Positions 27,497 through 36,925 of a stretch of DNA of 64,000 bases are shown here, in pieces. Positions within the stretch are counted from its first letter, which is position 1; each line of letters opens with the position of its first letter. A program made the position numbers and the translations under genes. The notes below the pieces were generated by a model. It had not been told where the DNA came from, ran no database searches, and saw only the letters and a program-made list of their open reading frames with translations. This stretch comes from Rippkaea orientalis PCC 8801. GTDB lineage: Bacteria; Cyanobacteriota; Cyanobacteriia; Cyanobacteriales; Microcystaceae. The stretch covers positions 2,946,097 to 3,010,096 of the forward strand of contig NC_011726.1 in assembly GCF_000021805.1 (NCBI RefSeq). The letters run 5' to 3'.

Positions 27497-28430
27497 ATTA
27501 TAGAAAAAATCAATTAATTATTACCTGTCGTATTGCTGCAAAAGAGTATACTTTTCAGGGGTTTAATGAAGTAGAAGTCGCTGATTTTGATCGAGAACAA
27601 ATTGAAGATTTTGTTAATAAATGGTTTCAGAAAAAAGATCCAAGCAAAATAGAGAGGTTTATTAGTCGCTTAGAAGATAATCAACCCATTGAAGAGTTGG
27701 CGACAAATCCGTTATTATTAACGTTGCTTTGTTTAGTATTTGGAGAAATTGGAGATTTTCCAAGCAACACAGGGGAATTGTATCGGGAAGGAATTGATAT
27801 TTTATTGAAAAAATGGGACGCTAAACGCAACATTCAACGCGAACAAGTCTATAAACAACTATCCCCTAACCGCAAGCAAGATTTATTAAGTTATATTGCT
27901 TTTAAGGGGTTTCAACAGGGGAATTACTTTTTTAAACAAGTCAGTTTAGAACAATCTATAGCAGACTATATTGAAAACCTCCCCGATGCCAAAAGTGACC
28001 CCGAAGCATTACGCTTAGACAGCGAAGCGGTTCTTAAATCTATTGAAGCACAACATGGGTTATTAGTGGCTAGGGCAAAACATATTTATTCGTTTTCTCA
28101 TCTAACTTTTCAGGAGTATTTTGCAGCAAGAAAAATAGCCATTAATCTTAATAATGAAGTATTAGAAGAATTAGTCAGTCACCTAGTTCAATCCCGTTGG
28201 CGTGACATTTTTCTATTAACAATGAATTTATTGGAAAATGGCACAGAATTAGTCAGATTAATGAAGCAGTCTATTGATAATTTAGTAGCAAAAGATGATA
28301 AAATACAACAGGTTTTAAAATGGTTACAAACTAAAGCCAATTCGGTTGAGGTTACTTATTCTCAAGAGGACTTTCAAGTAATAACTAAACGCTTAAAGTT
28401 TCCTGTTTCCCAAGATGCAACCTTAACCCG

Positions 28431-28595
28431 TGTTTTTTACCTTGACCTCTCCCGCTACCTCTACCTCGACCTCAACCCTCTCTACCTCTACCTATACCTT
28501 GACCTCTACCTCTACCTCGGCCTCGACCTCTACCTCTATATATCTCTCTACCGCCCCCCCGACCTCAACCTCTCCCTCGACCGTTCTCTAGCGAA
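28431..28595 (+). repeat. Polypyrimidine CTCTACCTC/GACCTC repeat coding for LYLDL units
   Basis: About 165 bp on the plus strand are nearly all C and T, built from ACCTCT and ACCTCG hexamers. In frame they encode alternating Leu with Tyr or Asp (LYLDLYLYL). The repeat lies in the C-terminal part of the interrupted NACHT gene. Confidence 0.85.
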
Positions 28596-28917
28596 AATTA
28601 ATGACCCTATTTTCAAACAAAAACTACAAATTCTAAGAAATAAACTTCCTGATATAGAAGACACAGAAAACTTTAAACAATGGTGGAAAGTCAATGGCAA
28701 AAAATGGACAGAAGACTTAAGACAGTTAATGATTCAATACCGAAATATTGGTCATGACTGGCAATTTAGTCAAGAACAAAAAGAGTTAATCAAACAATAT
28801 TATAAAGCAAATCAATTATTAATGGAATGTCTTAATAGAGAGTGTGTTGTTGAGCGAAAAGTGAGAGTTAATATAGAAGAAACCTTATTTTTACCGATAT
28901 CACAAATCAAAACGTAG

Positions 28918-29463
28918 TGAATTATTTTATTTGAAATAAAGTATAGATGTTCAATATTTTTTTGATTTGGTTGACAATACAATCGTACTAATACAAAATG
29001 GATAAAAAAATGCTATATAAGGACTGTAGGGTCGGGTTTATCTATTATTCTGGTTAGAAGCATAAACTGTTGTAAAAACCCGCCCCTGCCGACTCTATCA
29101 TTCATGGCAAACATTTAGCAATTTAATATAATATGAAACAAAAAAGAATGCTATAAATAAACTTGCGAATTTGTGTAGGGGTTTAATATTATTAAACCCC
29201 TACTATTCTTGAACCCTACTCATTCGTTGCAAACATTTAGCGATTTCAATAATGCACTTTAATTAATCTGTTATTAAGTCCCCAGGATATAGTATTTCCA
29301 TTTGAGATGTAAAAATTATCTGTTCCCTGTTTCCTGTTCCCCGTTCCCTTCTCTTCACCAGTCCGTTTACAATTTCAATAGACTTACTAATGGAATTAAG
29401 GATTTTAAGGATACAATGTAGAGTTTAGATGATAGGATGACAAATGCGGTCACTGGTGAGTAT
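28918..29463. other. Repeat-filled intergenic region
   Basis: This gap before pdhB has no gene. It holds two decayed tandem copies of a unit of about 120 bp: each contains a GCTATA start, a GTAGGG-type palindrome and an end with GCAAACATTTAGC(A/G)ATTT (29107-29124 and 29229-29246). The second copy contains the palindrome GGTTTAATATTATTAAACC (within 29178-29200). A TGTTCCC-like heptamer run follows at about 29318-29348. Confidence 0.65.
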
Positions 29464-30447
29464 ATGGCAGAAACCTTATTATTTAATGCACTCCGTCAAG
29501 CCATTGATGAAGAAATGGCTCATGACGAGACAGTTTTTGTTCTCGGAGAAGACGTAGGACACTACGGCGGTTCCTACAAGGTAACAAAAGATCTTTACAA
29601 AAAATACGGCGACCTACGGGTTCTCGATACCCCCATCGCTGAAAACAGCTTTACGGGAATGGCGGTAGGGGCTGCCATGACAGGATTACGTCCTATTATT
29701 GAAGGGATGAACATGGGGTTTTTACTCCTCGCGTTTAACCAAATTGCTAACAATGCGGGGATGCTACGCTATACCTCTGGGGGCAACTTCAAAATACCGA
29801 TGGTGATTCGCGGTCCAGGGGGCGTAGGACGGCAATTAGGGGCTGAACACTCCCAACGCCTTGAAGCCTATTTCCATGCTGTTCCTGGGCTAAAAATCGT
29901 GGCCTGTTCCACTCCTTACAACGCCAAGGGACTCCTCAAAGCAGCTATCCGCGATGATAACCCCGTTCTCTTTTTCGAGCACGTTCTTCTCTACAATTTG
30001 AAGGAAAAATTGCCCGATACGGAATACATTGTTCCCTTAGATAAAGCAGAAATCGTCAGACCAGGGAAAGATGTTACTATCCTGACCTATTCACGGATGC
30101 GCCATCATTGTGTTCAGGCGTTAAAAACCTTAGAAAAAGAAGGGTATGACCCCGAAATTATCGATTTAATTTCTTTAAAACCCTTTGATTTAGAGACAAT
30201 TGGTGCATCTATTCGGAAAACCCATCGGGTGATTATTGTAGAAGAATGTATGAAAACCGGGGGAATTGCCGCCGAATTAATTGCGCTGATTAATGATAAT
30301 TTCTTTGATGAATTGGATGCCCCAGTTATTCGCTTATCCTCCCAAGATATTCCCACTCCTTATAACGGAACATTAGAAAATTTGACCATTGTTCAACCGG
30401 CTAAAATTGTTGAAGCAGTCCAGAAAATGGTAGCTTTGCAGGTTTAA
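29464..30447 (+). CDS. pdhB: Pyruvate dehydrogenase E1 beta subunit
   Basis: The 327-residue subunit joins PdhA to decarboxylate pyruvate with thiamine diphosphate and pass the acetyl group to lipoyl-E2. Typical segments are [63 protein letters not shown] and [15 protein letters not shown]. The ATG at 29464 ([18 protein letters not shown]) matches other cyanobacterial proteins and has GGTGAG just upstream; an ATG at 29437 would add nine residues. pdhA is not in the window. secD follows 88 bp downstream on the same strand, after a palindromic repeat. Confidence 0.96.
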   Translation: MAETLLFNALRQAIDEEMAHDETVFVLGEDVGHYGGSYKVTKDLYKKYGDLRVLDTPIAENSFTGMAVGAAMTGLRPIIEGMNMGFLLLAFNQIANNAGMLRYTSGGNFKIPMVIRGPGGVGRQLGAEHSQRLEAYFHAVPGLKIVACSTPYNAKGLLKAAIRDDNPVLFFEHVLLYNLKEKLPDTEYIVPLDKAEIVRPGKDVTILTYSRMRHHCVQALKTLEKEGYDPEIIDLISLKPFDLETIGASIRKTHRVIIVEECMKTGGIAAELIALINDNFFDELDAPVIRLSSQDIPTPYNGTLENLTIVQPAKIVEAVQKMVALQV

Positions 30448-30486
30448 TGGGACAGGGAGAGAAAGAGAAAACTTTAACCTCTGTAC

Positions 30487-30507
30487 GGGCTTAATATTAT
30501 TAAGCCC
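30487..30507. repeat. AT-centred palindrome (GGGCTTAATATTATTAAGCC family)
   Basis: A perfect 9-bp-arm palindrome sits between pdhB and secD. Near-identical copies occur at 31997-32017, 40761-40781 (one mismatch) and, with changed arms, 29178-29200. All are followed by CCTA. Confidence 0.85.
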
Positions 30508-30535
30508 CTAGGAATTTCTCGAATAAGGATAAATT

Positions 30536-31948
30536 ATGCAAAGACAGCGTTTATTATTGGGTTTCATTGCGGTATTAGCTATTACTTCCATCTTCATTTT
30601 GTCCACCCTTGGACTACAACTAGGATTAGACTTGAAAGGGGGAGCTCAATTAACCATTCTTGTCAAACCCACCAAAGAAGTCCCGCGCATCAGTCCTGAA
30701 GACTTACAAGCGGAAAAAACCATCCTAGAAAATCGGGTGAATGCCTTGGGGGTAACGGAAGCTTTTGTTCAGACCTTGGGAGAAGATAAAATCGTTATTC
30801 AGTTACCCGGAGTCACTGACCCTGAACAGGCCGAACGGGTGTTAGGGGGAACGGCACAATTAGAATTTCGGGAACAAAAACAGGGTACAGAAGGGCAATT
30901 TCAAGCTGAATTTACGATTAAACGTCAGTATGAAGCTGAATTGGCCACCCTCAGACAAGCAGCCAAAACCCCCGAAACTGCCCAACGGATAGAGGAACTG
31001 AATAAATCCATCGAAAAATCTAACGAAGCTGTCTTATCGCTGTTTCAATCGGTTGATTTAACGGGAAAAAACCTCAAGAGTGCCCGTCCGAGTCCTACTC
31101 AGTCAGGCAATAATTGGGACGTAGCTATTAGCTTTGATGATGCCGGGGGCAAAAAGTTCGCAGAATTGACCAAAAACCTCGCAGGAACGGGTCGTAGTAT
31201 CGGAATTTTCCTCGATAATAGCCTTATTAGTGCCCCCGTAGTTGGAGTAGAGTTTGCCAACACTGGAATCACCGGAGGAAATGCCGTCATTACGGGTAAC
31301 TTTACCATTGACAGTGCCAATGACCTCGCTGTACAAATTCGCGGGGGTTCCTTGCCTTTTCCCGTGGAAGTCGTAGAAAACCGTACCGTTGGCGCAACCT
31401 TGGGTCAAGATAGTATCCGAAGCAGTATCTATGCCGGGTTAGCCGGATTAGTTCTAGTATTAATCTTTATGGCGGTTTATTATCGTCTTCCTGGGGTCAT
31501 TGCTGATGTCGCATTGGGAATTTACACGCTATTAACCTTAGCTGCTTATTCCTTAATTGGCGTAACTTTGACGCTGCCTGGAATTGCTGGATTTATTCTC
31601 AGTATTGGTATGGCGGTAGATGCTAATGTACTAATTTTTGAGCGAACCCGTGAAGAATTGCGAGAAGGCAATAGTCTTTATCGTTCCGTTGAAGCTGGAT
31701 TTTACAACGCTTTTTCGAGTATTTTAGATAGTAATGTCACCACCTTAATCGCCTGTGGTGCGCTATTTGGCTTAGGGTCAGGATTAGTGAAAGGGTTTGC
31801 TTTAACATTGGCGATTGGGGTTGCTGTTAGTATGTTTACGGCCTTAACTTGTAGTCGAACCTTCCTCTTATTAACGGTTTTAGGAGTACCCACAGTTCGT
31901 CAGAAACCTCAACTCTTTTGCCCTAATTTACCCACAATTGCTAAGTAA
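30536..31948 (+). CDS. secD: Protein translocase subunit SecD
   Basis: SecD works with SecF at the SecYEG channel and uses the proton gradient to help pull proteins across the membrane. The 470-residue protein has the first membrane helix (MQRQRLLLGFIAVLAI), the conserved LGLDLKGGAQLTI motif, a periplasmic domain of about 250 residues (ENRVNALGVTEAFVQ, IVIQLPGVTDPEQA) and a block of C-terminal helices with GFILSIGMAVDANVLIFERTREEL. secF lies 116 bp downstream. Length fits cyanobacterial SecD. Confidence 0.97.
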   Translation: MQRQRLLLGFIAVLAITSIFILSTLGLQLGLDLKGGAQLTILVKPTKEVPRISPEDLQAEKTILENRVNALGVTEAFVQTLGEDKIVIQLPGVTDPEQAERVLGGTAQLEFREQKQGTEGQFQAEFTIKRQYEAELATLRQAAKTPETAQRIEELNKSIEKSNEAVLSLFQSVDLTGKNLKSARPSPTQSGNNWDVAISFDDAGGKKFAELTKNLAGTGRSIGIFLDNSLISAPVVGVEFANTGITGGNAVITGNFTIDSANDLAVQIRGGSLPFPVEVVENRTVGATLGQDSIRSSIYAGLAGLVLVLIFMAVYYRLPGVIADVALGIYTLLTLAAYSLIGVTLTLPGIAGFILSIGMAVDANVLIFERTREELREGNSLYRSVEAGFYNAFSSILDSNVTTLIACGALFGLGSGLVKGFALTLAIGVAVSMFTALTCSRTFLLLTVLGVPTVRQKPQLFCPNLPTIAK

Positions 31949-31996
31949 TATCGAGGGGGACATGGCAATAATATTTTAACTCCTGATGTAATGTAC

Positions 31997-32017
31997 GGGC
32001 TTAATATTATTAAGCCC
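31997..32017. repeat. AT-centred palindrome between secD and secF
   Basis: This is the same palindrome as at 30487-30507, including TGTAC before it and CCTA after it. It may form a hairpin in the secDF transcript. Confidence 0.85.
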
Positions 32018-32064
32018 CTACGGATTTTTGATTCGATAATGTTACCTTTAGTAATGATAAAACG

Positions 32065-32997
32065 ATGAAATTAAATGTTATTAAATCACAACGCTTGTGG
32101 TGGTCGATTTCGGGATTAATTATCCTGATTGGACTTATCGCAATGGTCGTTTCCTATTCCACGTTTCAATCTCCCCTACGCCCTGGATTAGACTTTATTG
32201 GGGGAACACGACTCCAATTACAATTAACCTGTGGAGTTCAGGGAAACTGCGAGAAACCCATTAGTACAGGAGAAGTCCAAGAGATTTTGAACCAACAGGG
32301 CTTATCTAGTAGTACCATTCAAGTGTTAGAAGGCAATATTCTGTCTATTCGCAGCAAAACCCTAGATGTAGACCAACGGACTAAACTACAACAGGCATTA
32401 ACCGAGAAAATTGGCCAATTTGACCCCGAAACCGTTCAAATTGATACGGTTGGGGCAACAGTGGGCAAAGAGTTATTTACGTCAGGGATTTTAGCCCTTT
32501 TGGTGTCTTTCTTTGGCATTATTGTCTATCTCAGTGTTCGCTTTCAATTTGACTATGCTTTCTTCGCTATTGTTGCCCTAGTCCATGATGTTTTGGTCAC
32601 GGCCGGAGTATTTGCCATACTAGGATTAGTCGCAGGGGTAGAGGTTGATAGTCTATTCTTGGTGTCCCTATTAACGATTATTGGTTTCTCGGTTAATGAT
32701 ACGGTCGTTATTTATGACCGTATTCGGGAAAATTTAGAGAAAACTCCTGAATTAACTATTAATGACATCGTGGACAATGCCGTTAATCAAACCCTGACCC
32801 GTTCGATTAACACCAGTTTAACGACCGTTTTGCCACTGATTGCTATTTTTCTGTTTGGGGGAGAAACCCTCAAATACTTTGCCCTTGCCTTGATTATTGG
32901 CTTTATCGCCGGGGCTTATTCGAGTATCTTTATTGCCAGTACCCTACTCGCTTTATGGCGCAATCGTCAACAGTTATCAGTAATCAGTAAACAGTAA
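32065..32997 (+). CDS. secF: Protein translocase subunit SecF
   Basis: The 310-residue partner of SecD shows the first helix ([20 protein letters not shown]), the [15 protein letters not shown] motif, the periplasmic P4 region, and the helix block with [42 protein letters not shown] and [21 protein letters not shown]. It is in operon order with secD. The 3' end runs into a heptanucleotide AACAGTA repeat. Confidence 0.97.
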   Translation: MKLNVIKSQRLWWSISGLIILIGLIAMVVSYSTFQSPLRPGLDFIGGTRLQLQLTCGVQGNCEKPISTGEVQEILNQQGLSSSTIQVLEGNILSIRSKTLDVDQRTKLQQALTEKIGQFDPETVQIDTVGATVGKELFTSGILALLVSFFGIIVYLSVRFQFDYAFFAIVALVHDVLVTAGVFAILGLVAGVEVDSLFLVSLLTIIGFSVNDTVVIYDRIRENLEKTPELTINDIVDNAVNQTLTRSINTSLTTVLPLIAIFLFGGETLKYFALALIIGFIAGAYSSIFIASTLLALWRNRQQLSVISKQ

Positions 32998-33016
32998 ACA
33001 GTAAACAGTAAACAGT
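32983..33016. repeat. Heptanucleotide tandem repeat (AACAGTA type)
   Basis: Several copies of a 7-bp AACAGTA unit span the secF stop codon and the following DNA. This is an STRR-type repeat. A C-rich run of CCCCATCTCCCCCT units follows at about 33088-33130, just before queG. Confidence 0.8.
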
Positions 33017-33129
33017 TAATAAAAAGGCAACAGGCAACAGTTATCAGTTAACAGTCATTGGGAGTCAGGAGTGTCAATTTTTCCCCACACTCCCCCCATC
33101 TCCCCCTCCCCCCATCTCCCCCTCCCCCC

Positions 33130-34065
33130 ATGACCCCCTCTCAATGGACTGGTATTATTAAACAAAAAGCCCTAGAGTTAGGTTTCCATAAGGTGGGAAT
33201 TGCCGATGTGGATGATAATTTTGACGATAGGGCAACCAATCATCTAAACACCTGGTTAGCCTTGGGCTATCATAGCGATATGGCTTGGATGGCTAACCCG
33301 AAACGCTTCAATATTCGAGACTGTTGGCCTGAGGTTAAATCAGTTATCTGTGTTGCCTTGAATTATTACACCCCCCATCAACATCCCCAAGGTCAAGAAT
33401 ACGGCAAAATTTCCCGTTATGGATGGGGACGGGACTACCATAAGGTGATGGGTAAAAAGCTAAAAGCCTTAAGTCAGTGGCTAGAAAGCCAAGATAATTC
33501 GATTAAAACCCGTTATTATGTCGATACAGGACCCATACAAGACAAAGTTTGGGCACAACGGTCGGGAATTGGGTGGATTGCTAAAAATAGTAATGTGATT
33601 ACCCGTGAGTACGGCAGTTGGGTCTTTTTAGGGGAAGTTTTGACTAATTTAAGCTTAATTCCTGATAAACCCCATACTCAACACTGTGGGACTTGTAAAA
33701 GCTGTTTAGACGCTTGTCCTACGAGAGCTATCCCTCAACCCTTTGTCGTGGATGCTAATCGGTGTATTGCCTATCATACCATCGAAAACAAAGCAGATAC
33801 CTTACCTGAACCAATTGCTGCTAAGCTAGAAGGATGGGTAGCCGGATGCGATATTTGTCAAGAGGTCTGTCCCTGGAATCAACGCTTTGCCCAAGAGACA
33901 GATGTTGCTGATTTTCAGCCTTACCCTGATAATATAGCCCCAAAATTGCGAGATTTAGCCAATATGTCCCTAGAGGAATGGGATAGACGGTTTCGGGGTT
34001 CAGCGTTACGAAGGATTAAGTTAGAGCGATGGCAACGGAACGCTAATGCTAACCTAGAGAAATAA
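33130..34065 (+). CDS. queG: Epoxyqueuosine reductase
   Basis: QueG uses cobalamin and two 4Fe-4S clusters for the last step of queuosine synthesis in tRNA. The 311-residue protein shows [48 protein letters not shown] and the ferredoxin-like clusters [17 protein letters not shown] and [11 protein letters not shown]. The ATG at 33130 ([19 protein letters not shown]) fits the family; the frame extends further upstream only through C-rich repeat DNA. Confidence 0.95.
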   Translation: MTPSQWTGIIKQKALELGFHKVGIADVDDNFDDRATNHLNTWLALGYHSDMAWMANPKRFNIRDCWPEVKSVICVALNYYTPHQHPQGQEYGKISRYGWGRDYHKVMGKKLKALSQWLESQDNSIKTRYYVDTGPIQDKVWAQRSGIGWIAKNSNVITREYGSWVFLGEVLTNLSLIPDKPHTQHCGTCKSCLDACPTRAIPQPFVVDANRCIAYHTIENKADTLPEPIAAKLEGWVAGCDICQEVCPWNQRFAQETDVADFQPYPDNIAPKLRDLANMSLEEWDRRFRGSALRRIKLERWQRNANANLEK

Positions 34066-34132
34066 GGACTTCAGTCATTGTTAGTCGATAGTATCGGATG
34101 ATACGCTTCACGCTTATTTCTTACAACTCATA

Positions 34133-34792
34133 ATGACAGTTAAGGTAATTGTTTTTGATTTTGATGGCACACTAGCCGATACTTACGAAACTTTTGTCGA
34201 GATTGCTAATAGTTTATCAGGAGAATTTGGCTATAAACCAATTAATTTAGAAGAACAACAGAAACTCAAGCATTTAAGTGCTAGGGATATTATTAAACAG
34301 TCAGAAATTCCTCCCTTGAAAATTCCGTTTATTTTAAGGCGAGTTAAATCTGAGTTGAATAACAAAATTCATCATCTAAAACCGATTTCTAATATTCCCT
34401 CCTCTCTCAAGCAACTAAAAGAAAGAGGGTATTTGTTGGGAATTATTACGTCAAATATTCAAGAAAATGTCAAGGATTTTCTAGACAACAATGGGTTAAC
34501 GAATTTATTTGATTTTGTTTATTCTGGAACTGCTTTATTTGGCAAAGATAAGGTGATTAATAAACTTCTCAAAGAACGAAAATTAAGGAATACTGAAGTT
34601 ATTTATGTAGGAGATGAAACTAGAGATATTCAGTCAGCAAAGAAAAGCCAAGTTAGTGTCATTGCAGTAGCCTGGGGATTTAATTCCCCAGAAATTCTGG
34701 CTGAATATCAGCCAGATTTTTTGATTTATCACCCAGAGGAATTAATTGAAGTCATCGAAAATTGCCAAGAAAGTTTTACACAGGTACTTTAG
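34133..34792 (+). CDS. HAD-family hydrolase (phosphoglycolate phosphatase-like)
   Basis: The 219-residue protein has HAD motif I DFDGTLADT, motif II IITSN, a motif III lysine (GKDKVINKLL) and motif IV GDETRDIQSAKK. An alpha-helical cap lies between I and II. This is subfamily I, which includes phosphoglycolate phosphatase, but substrate cannot be read from sequence. The MAPEG gene follows 23 bp downstream and may be co-transcribed. Confidence 0.88.
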   Translation: MTVKVIVFDFDGTLADTYETFVEIANSLSGEFGYKPINLEEQQKLKHLSARDIIKQSEIPPLKIPFILRRVKSELNNKIHHLKPISNIPSSLKQLKERGYLLGIITSNIQENVKDFLDNNGLTNLFDFVYSGTALFGKDKVINKLLKERKLRNTEVIYVGDETRDIQSAKKSQVSVIAVAWGFNSPEILAEYQPDFLIYHPEELIEVIENCQESFTQVL

Positions 34793-34815
34793 CTATTAAG
34801 CAACAAATTTATATT

Positions 34816-35328
34816 ATGATGAACAATCCTGTTCCTATTTCGACACTTTTCATTGGACTCAATGGATTCATCGGATTCGCCTTGTCTTACATTGTGGTGA
34901 TGGAGCGGACAAGAACTAGAGTTTGGCATGGAGAATCAGAAGCCGATACCTCAAATCAGCAAAATTACCTTGAAAATCCGAGTAAATGGGCAGCATTTGT
35001 TGAAAGCTACACTCAGAAATTAGTTGCCACTAAAACCAGTGATGATGGGGTGTTGCAGCGCAAAGTAAGAGCGTTCGGGAATTTCATGGAATATGTTCCC
35101 CTAGCATTACTGTTCATCCTAACGCTTGAGTTCATGAATTCGCAGGTCTGGTTGTTATGGCTTTTGGGAAGTGCGCTCACAGTCGGTCGTGTTGCTCATG
35201 GGTGGGGGGTAATAAAAACCTATGGACCCTCACCAGGTCGTGCTATTGGTTTTTTTCTGACCTGGTTTGTCTATTTGGTGGGTGCTGGTGCTTGCGTTCT
35301 TTATGGTACTATTGGAGTATTACAGTAG
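34816..35328 (+). CDS. MAPEG family membrane protein
   Basis: The 170-residue protein has four predicted helices and the MAPEG pattern: VQRKVRAFGNFMEYVPLALL-like (here LQRKVRAFGNFMEYVPL), with the Arg-x-x-x-Asn-x-x-Glu core, and ALTVGRVAHGWG. Family members conjugate or isomerise lipids and xenobiotics with glutathione. Start choice is uncertain: ATGs at 34816 and 34819 are both possible, with no clear ribosome site. A good terminator follows. Confidence 0.88.
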   Translation: MMNNPVPISTLFIGLNGFIGFALSYIVVMERTRTRVWHGESEADTSNQQNYLENPSKWAAFVESYTQKLVATKTSDDGVLQRKVRAFGNFMEYVPLALLFILTLEFMNSQVWLLWLLGSALTVGRVAHGWGVIKTYGPSPGRAIGFFLTWFVYLVGAGACVLYGTIGVLQ

Positions 35329-35363
35329 GGATTTCCGTAGAAAAATCAACAATAAAAATTATG

Positions 35364-35390
35364 CCTTGCTAATAACTCAGCAAGGTTTTT
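35364..35390 (+). terminator. Rho-independent terminator
   Basis: CCTTGCT (35364-35370) pairs with AGCAAGG (35379-35385) across an 8-nt loop and is followed by TTTTT. It ends the MAPEG transcript. Confidence 0.88.
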
Positions 35391-35417
35391 AAGAAAGTGT
35401 ATTGATTTTAAAAACGT

Positions 35418-35978
35418 CTAAAATTTCTGTTTAATAAAGCGAACAAGCTGAGATAATTGTGCCTTAAGTCCATCAATTTCTCCTTGCATTTTAGCCATTT
35501 GCTGACGCAGAGATTCAATTTCAGCAGCCATAGAAGCGGTATCTCCAGAAATTGCGCCATTTTGCTGGCTATTTCCATTGGTGTCCGCTGGTTTAGGATG
35601 CTTTTTAGCCTTAGCCATCGCATCTCGAATCGCATCGACTAATTGCTTTTGTTCAAAGGGTTTTTCTACAAAGGAGAAAAACTCAAAGGGTTCAGGGATT
35701 TTCTCAACGACTTCTTCTTTTCTTCCTGACATCAGGACTAAAGGAATTGCCTTGAGTTCATACTCTTTTTGAATATCTTGATAGACTTCCCAACCACTCT
35801 TTTTCGGTAAGAGGAAATCTAACATGATTAAGTTAGGTTTTTCGCTACAAATTAGGTTGTATCCTTCAACGCCATCTTTTGCTTCGAGGACTTCAAAATT
35901 ACCTTCGGGTAACATATCTCGAACTCGCATCCGAATAACCTTACTGTCATCAATTACAAGGATTTTGTGATTTGCCAC
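35418..35978 (-). CDS. CheY-like response regulator with C-terminal coiled coil
   Basis: The 186-residue protein has a receiver domain: the acidic pair Asp10-Asp11 (VIDDS), the phospho-acceptor Asp54 (LIMLDFLLPKK), the switch Ser in LVLMSGR and the Lys in FVEKPFE. After residue 125 come a short Pro/Asn/Gln linker and a coiled coil (MAAEIESLRQQMAKMQGEIDGLKAQL) with no DNA-binding domain. It probably signals by protein contact, as in PilG/PatA-type cyanobacterial regulators. No kinase gene is nearby. The ATG at 35978 has AGGAG upstream. Confidence 0.92.
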   Translation of the reverse strand: MANHKILVIDDSKVIRMRVRDMLPEGNFEVLEAKDGVEGYNLICSEKPNLIMLDFLLPKKSGWEVYQDIQKEYELKAIPLVLMSGRKEEVVEKIPEPFEFFSFVEKPFEQKQLVDAIRDAMAKAKKHPKPADTNGNSQQNGAISGDTASMAAEIESLRQQMAKMQGEIDGLKAQLSQLVRFIKQKF

Positions 35979-36259
35979 GGTAAACTCCTCTTAATAGAGT
36001 TAAATCAGTCGTCATGGAGATACTCATCATCTTGTTATTGATGAGGTATGAGTATTCCCTAGCCTAATATTCCCCAAACTCTGTTGAAACTAACAGTTGA
36101 TATCACAAATTTTCCTTGAAATAGCCAAAACTAGCTAACAGTCTTAGTTTTGATTTGTTGGCTTTTAAATTAACTCAATAATTACCGTATCTTTTCTGAA
36201 ATAAAATAAAGAATCATTTCCGTAATTTCACCAGTTGGATTACATTTTAAGTTAAGTAG
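35979..36259. other. Gene-free stretch upstream of the response regulator
   Basis: I see no gene or strong repeat here. It must contain the response regulator's promoter. A short ATCATCTTGTTATTGATGA-like inverted repeat occurs at about 36027-36045. Confidence 0.4.
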
Positions 36260-36276
36260 GGTGGGCATTGCCCACC
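36260..36276. repeat. REP palindrome left of the RAYT gene
   Basis: GGTGGGCATTGCCCACC lies 8 bp from the RAYT stop codon and forms a pair with the copy at 36890-36906. Confidence 0.92.
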
Positions 36277-36283
36277 ATTACCG

Positions 36284-36859
36284 TTATTCACCTACATAAT
36301 CTTTAAGTTCATCAAAATTATCAATATTCTTGAATTGTCCCTGACAAATACACCCCCAATTAGAGGAATAACTGTCTTTTTGTACCCAAGTATGGAAACT
36401 GGAATATAACCATAAATGAGGACAAGCAACTAAACCATGTTTAACGGGATTATAATGAATATAATTCAAATAAATTTCTAATTCTGATTCATCTTGTAGG
36501 GTATGTTCCCAAAAACGTCGCTGCCATACATCACTTTCACGATGTTTTTGTCGAGAAATAGAAACAGTATCAGGTAAAGTATTATTCCCTCGGAATAATT
36601 TAGTAAAGCTTGCTTTAATGAGTCCAATTCGTTTAGAATAATTGTTATCTTCAGGTGGTAATGTCCAAAGAAAGTGAAGATGATCAGGTAAAATAACTGC
36701 ACCAAGAATATTAAAGGGCATTTCATATTTTACAGTTGCTACTGCTTGACGCAGTTTAATAATATTATCTGAATTGGCAAAATAAGGCGTTCGTTTATAG
36801 GTGACAAGGGTAAAAAAATAAGTCCCACCAGGGATATAAAGACGGCGATAATTAGACAT
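36284..36859 (-). CDS. REP-associated tyrosine transposase (RAYT)
   Basis: The 191-residue protein is a Y1/HUH single-strand transposase. The HUH motif is in VILPDHLHFLWTLP (HLH), and the catalytic tyrosine lies in LNYIHYNPVKHGLV. The N-terminus MSNYRRLYIPGGTYFFTLVTY is typical of RAYTs. REP palindromes of the GTGGGCATTGCCCAC family sit on both sides, which is the standard RAYT arrangement and implies that this enzyme spread the family. The ATG at 36859 is preferred over an upstream start that would lie inside the flanking REP. No stop or frameshift is seen. Confidence 0.94.
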   Translation of the reverse strand: MSNYRRLYIPGGTYFFTLVTYKRTPYFANSDNIIKLRQAVATVKYEMPFNILGAVILPDHLHFLWTLPPEDNNYSKRIGLIKASFTKLFRGNNTLPDTVSISRQKHRESDVWQRRFWEHTLQDESELEIYLNYIHYNPVKHGLVACPHLWLYSSFHTWVQKDSYSSNWGCICQGQFKNIDNFDELKDYVGE

Positions 36860-36889
36860 AATTTGATTTATTTTAGTAGCAATGGTTAA

Positions 36890-36906
36890 GGTGGGCAATG
36901 CCCACC
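36890..36906. repeat. REP palindrome right of the RAYT gene
   Basis: GGTGGGCAATGCCCACC is the reverse-orientation partner of the copy at 36260-36276, 31 bp upstream of the RAYT start. Confidence 0.92.
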
Positions 36907-36925
36907 CTACAATCCTCATTCGTCT

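Larger units (their letters stand above)
25427..28917 (+). pseudogene. NACHT NTPase gene interrupted by an IS5-family element
   Basis: Removing the IS (26346-27496) and one copy of the 3-bp duplication restores one open frame of 778 codons. The first part (25427-26344) has an HTH-like N-terminus (QKEIADSLHISDNAFRTRM), Walker A VWGKPGAGKTT and Walker B CLILLDGLDEVKPEH. The second part continues in frame from 27502 with the NACHT sensor region (LIITCRIAAKEY), the winged-helix part (TNPLLLTLLCLVFGEIGDFPSNTGELYREGI) and SFSHLTFQEYFAARKI. Near the C-terminus is a run of LYLDL-like repeats. Bacterial NACHT proteins are known antiphage sensors; this copy is probably inactive, unless the fragments work separately. 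Confidence 0.9.

Noticed and set aside
31103-31408. 101-codon minus-strand frame inside secD
   Set aside because: It is a shadow of the secD reading frame without its own start signal.
32983-33016. Regular repeats resembling a CRISPR array
   Set aside because: The units are 7-bp AACAGTA copies in direct tandem with no unique spacers, so this is an STRR repeat.
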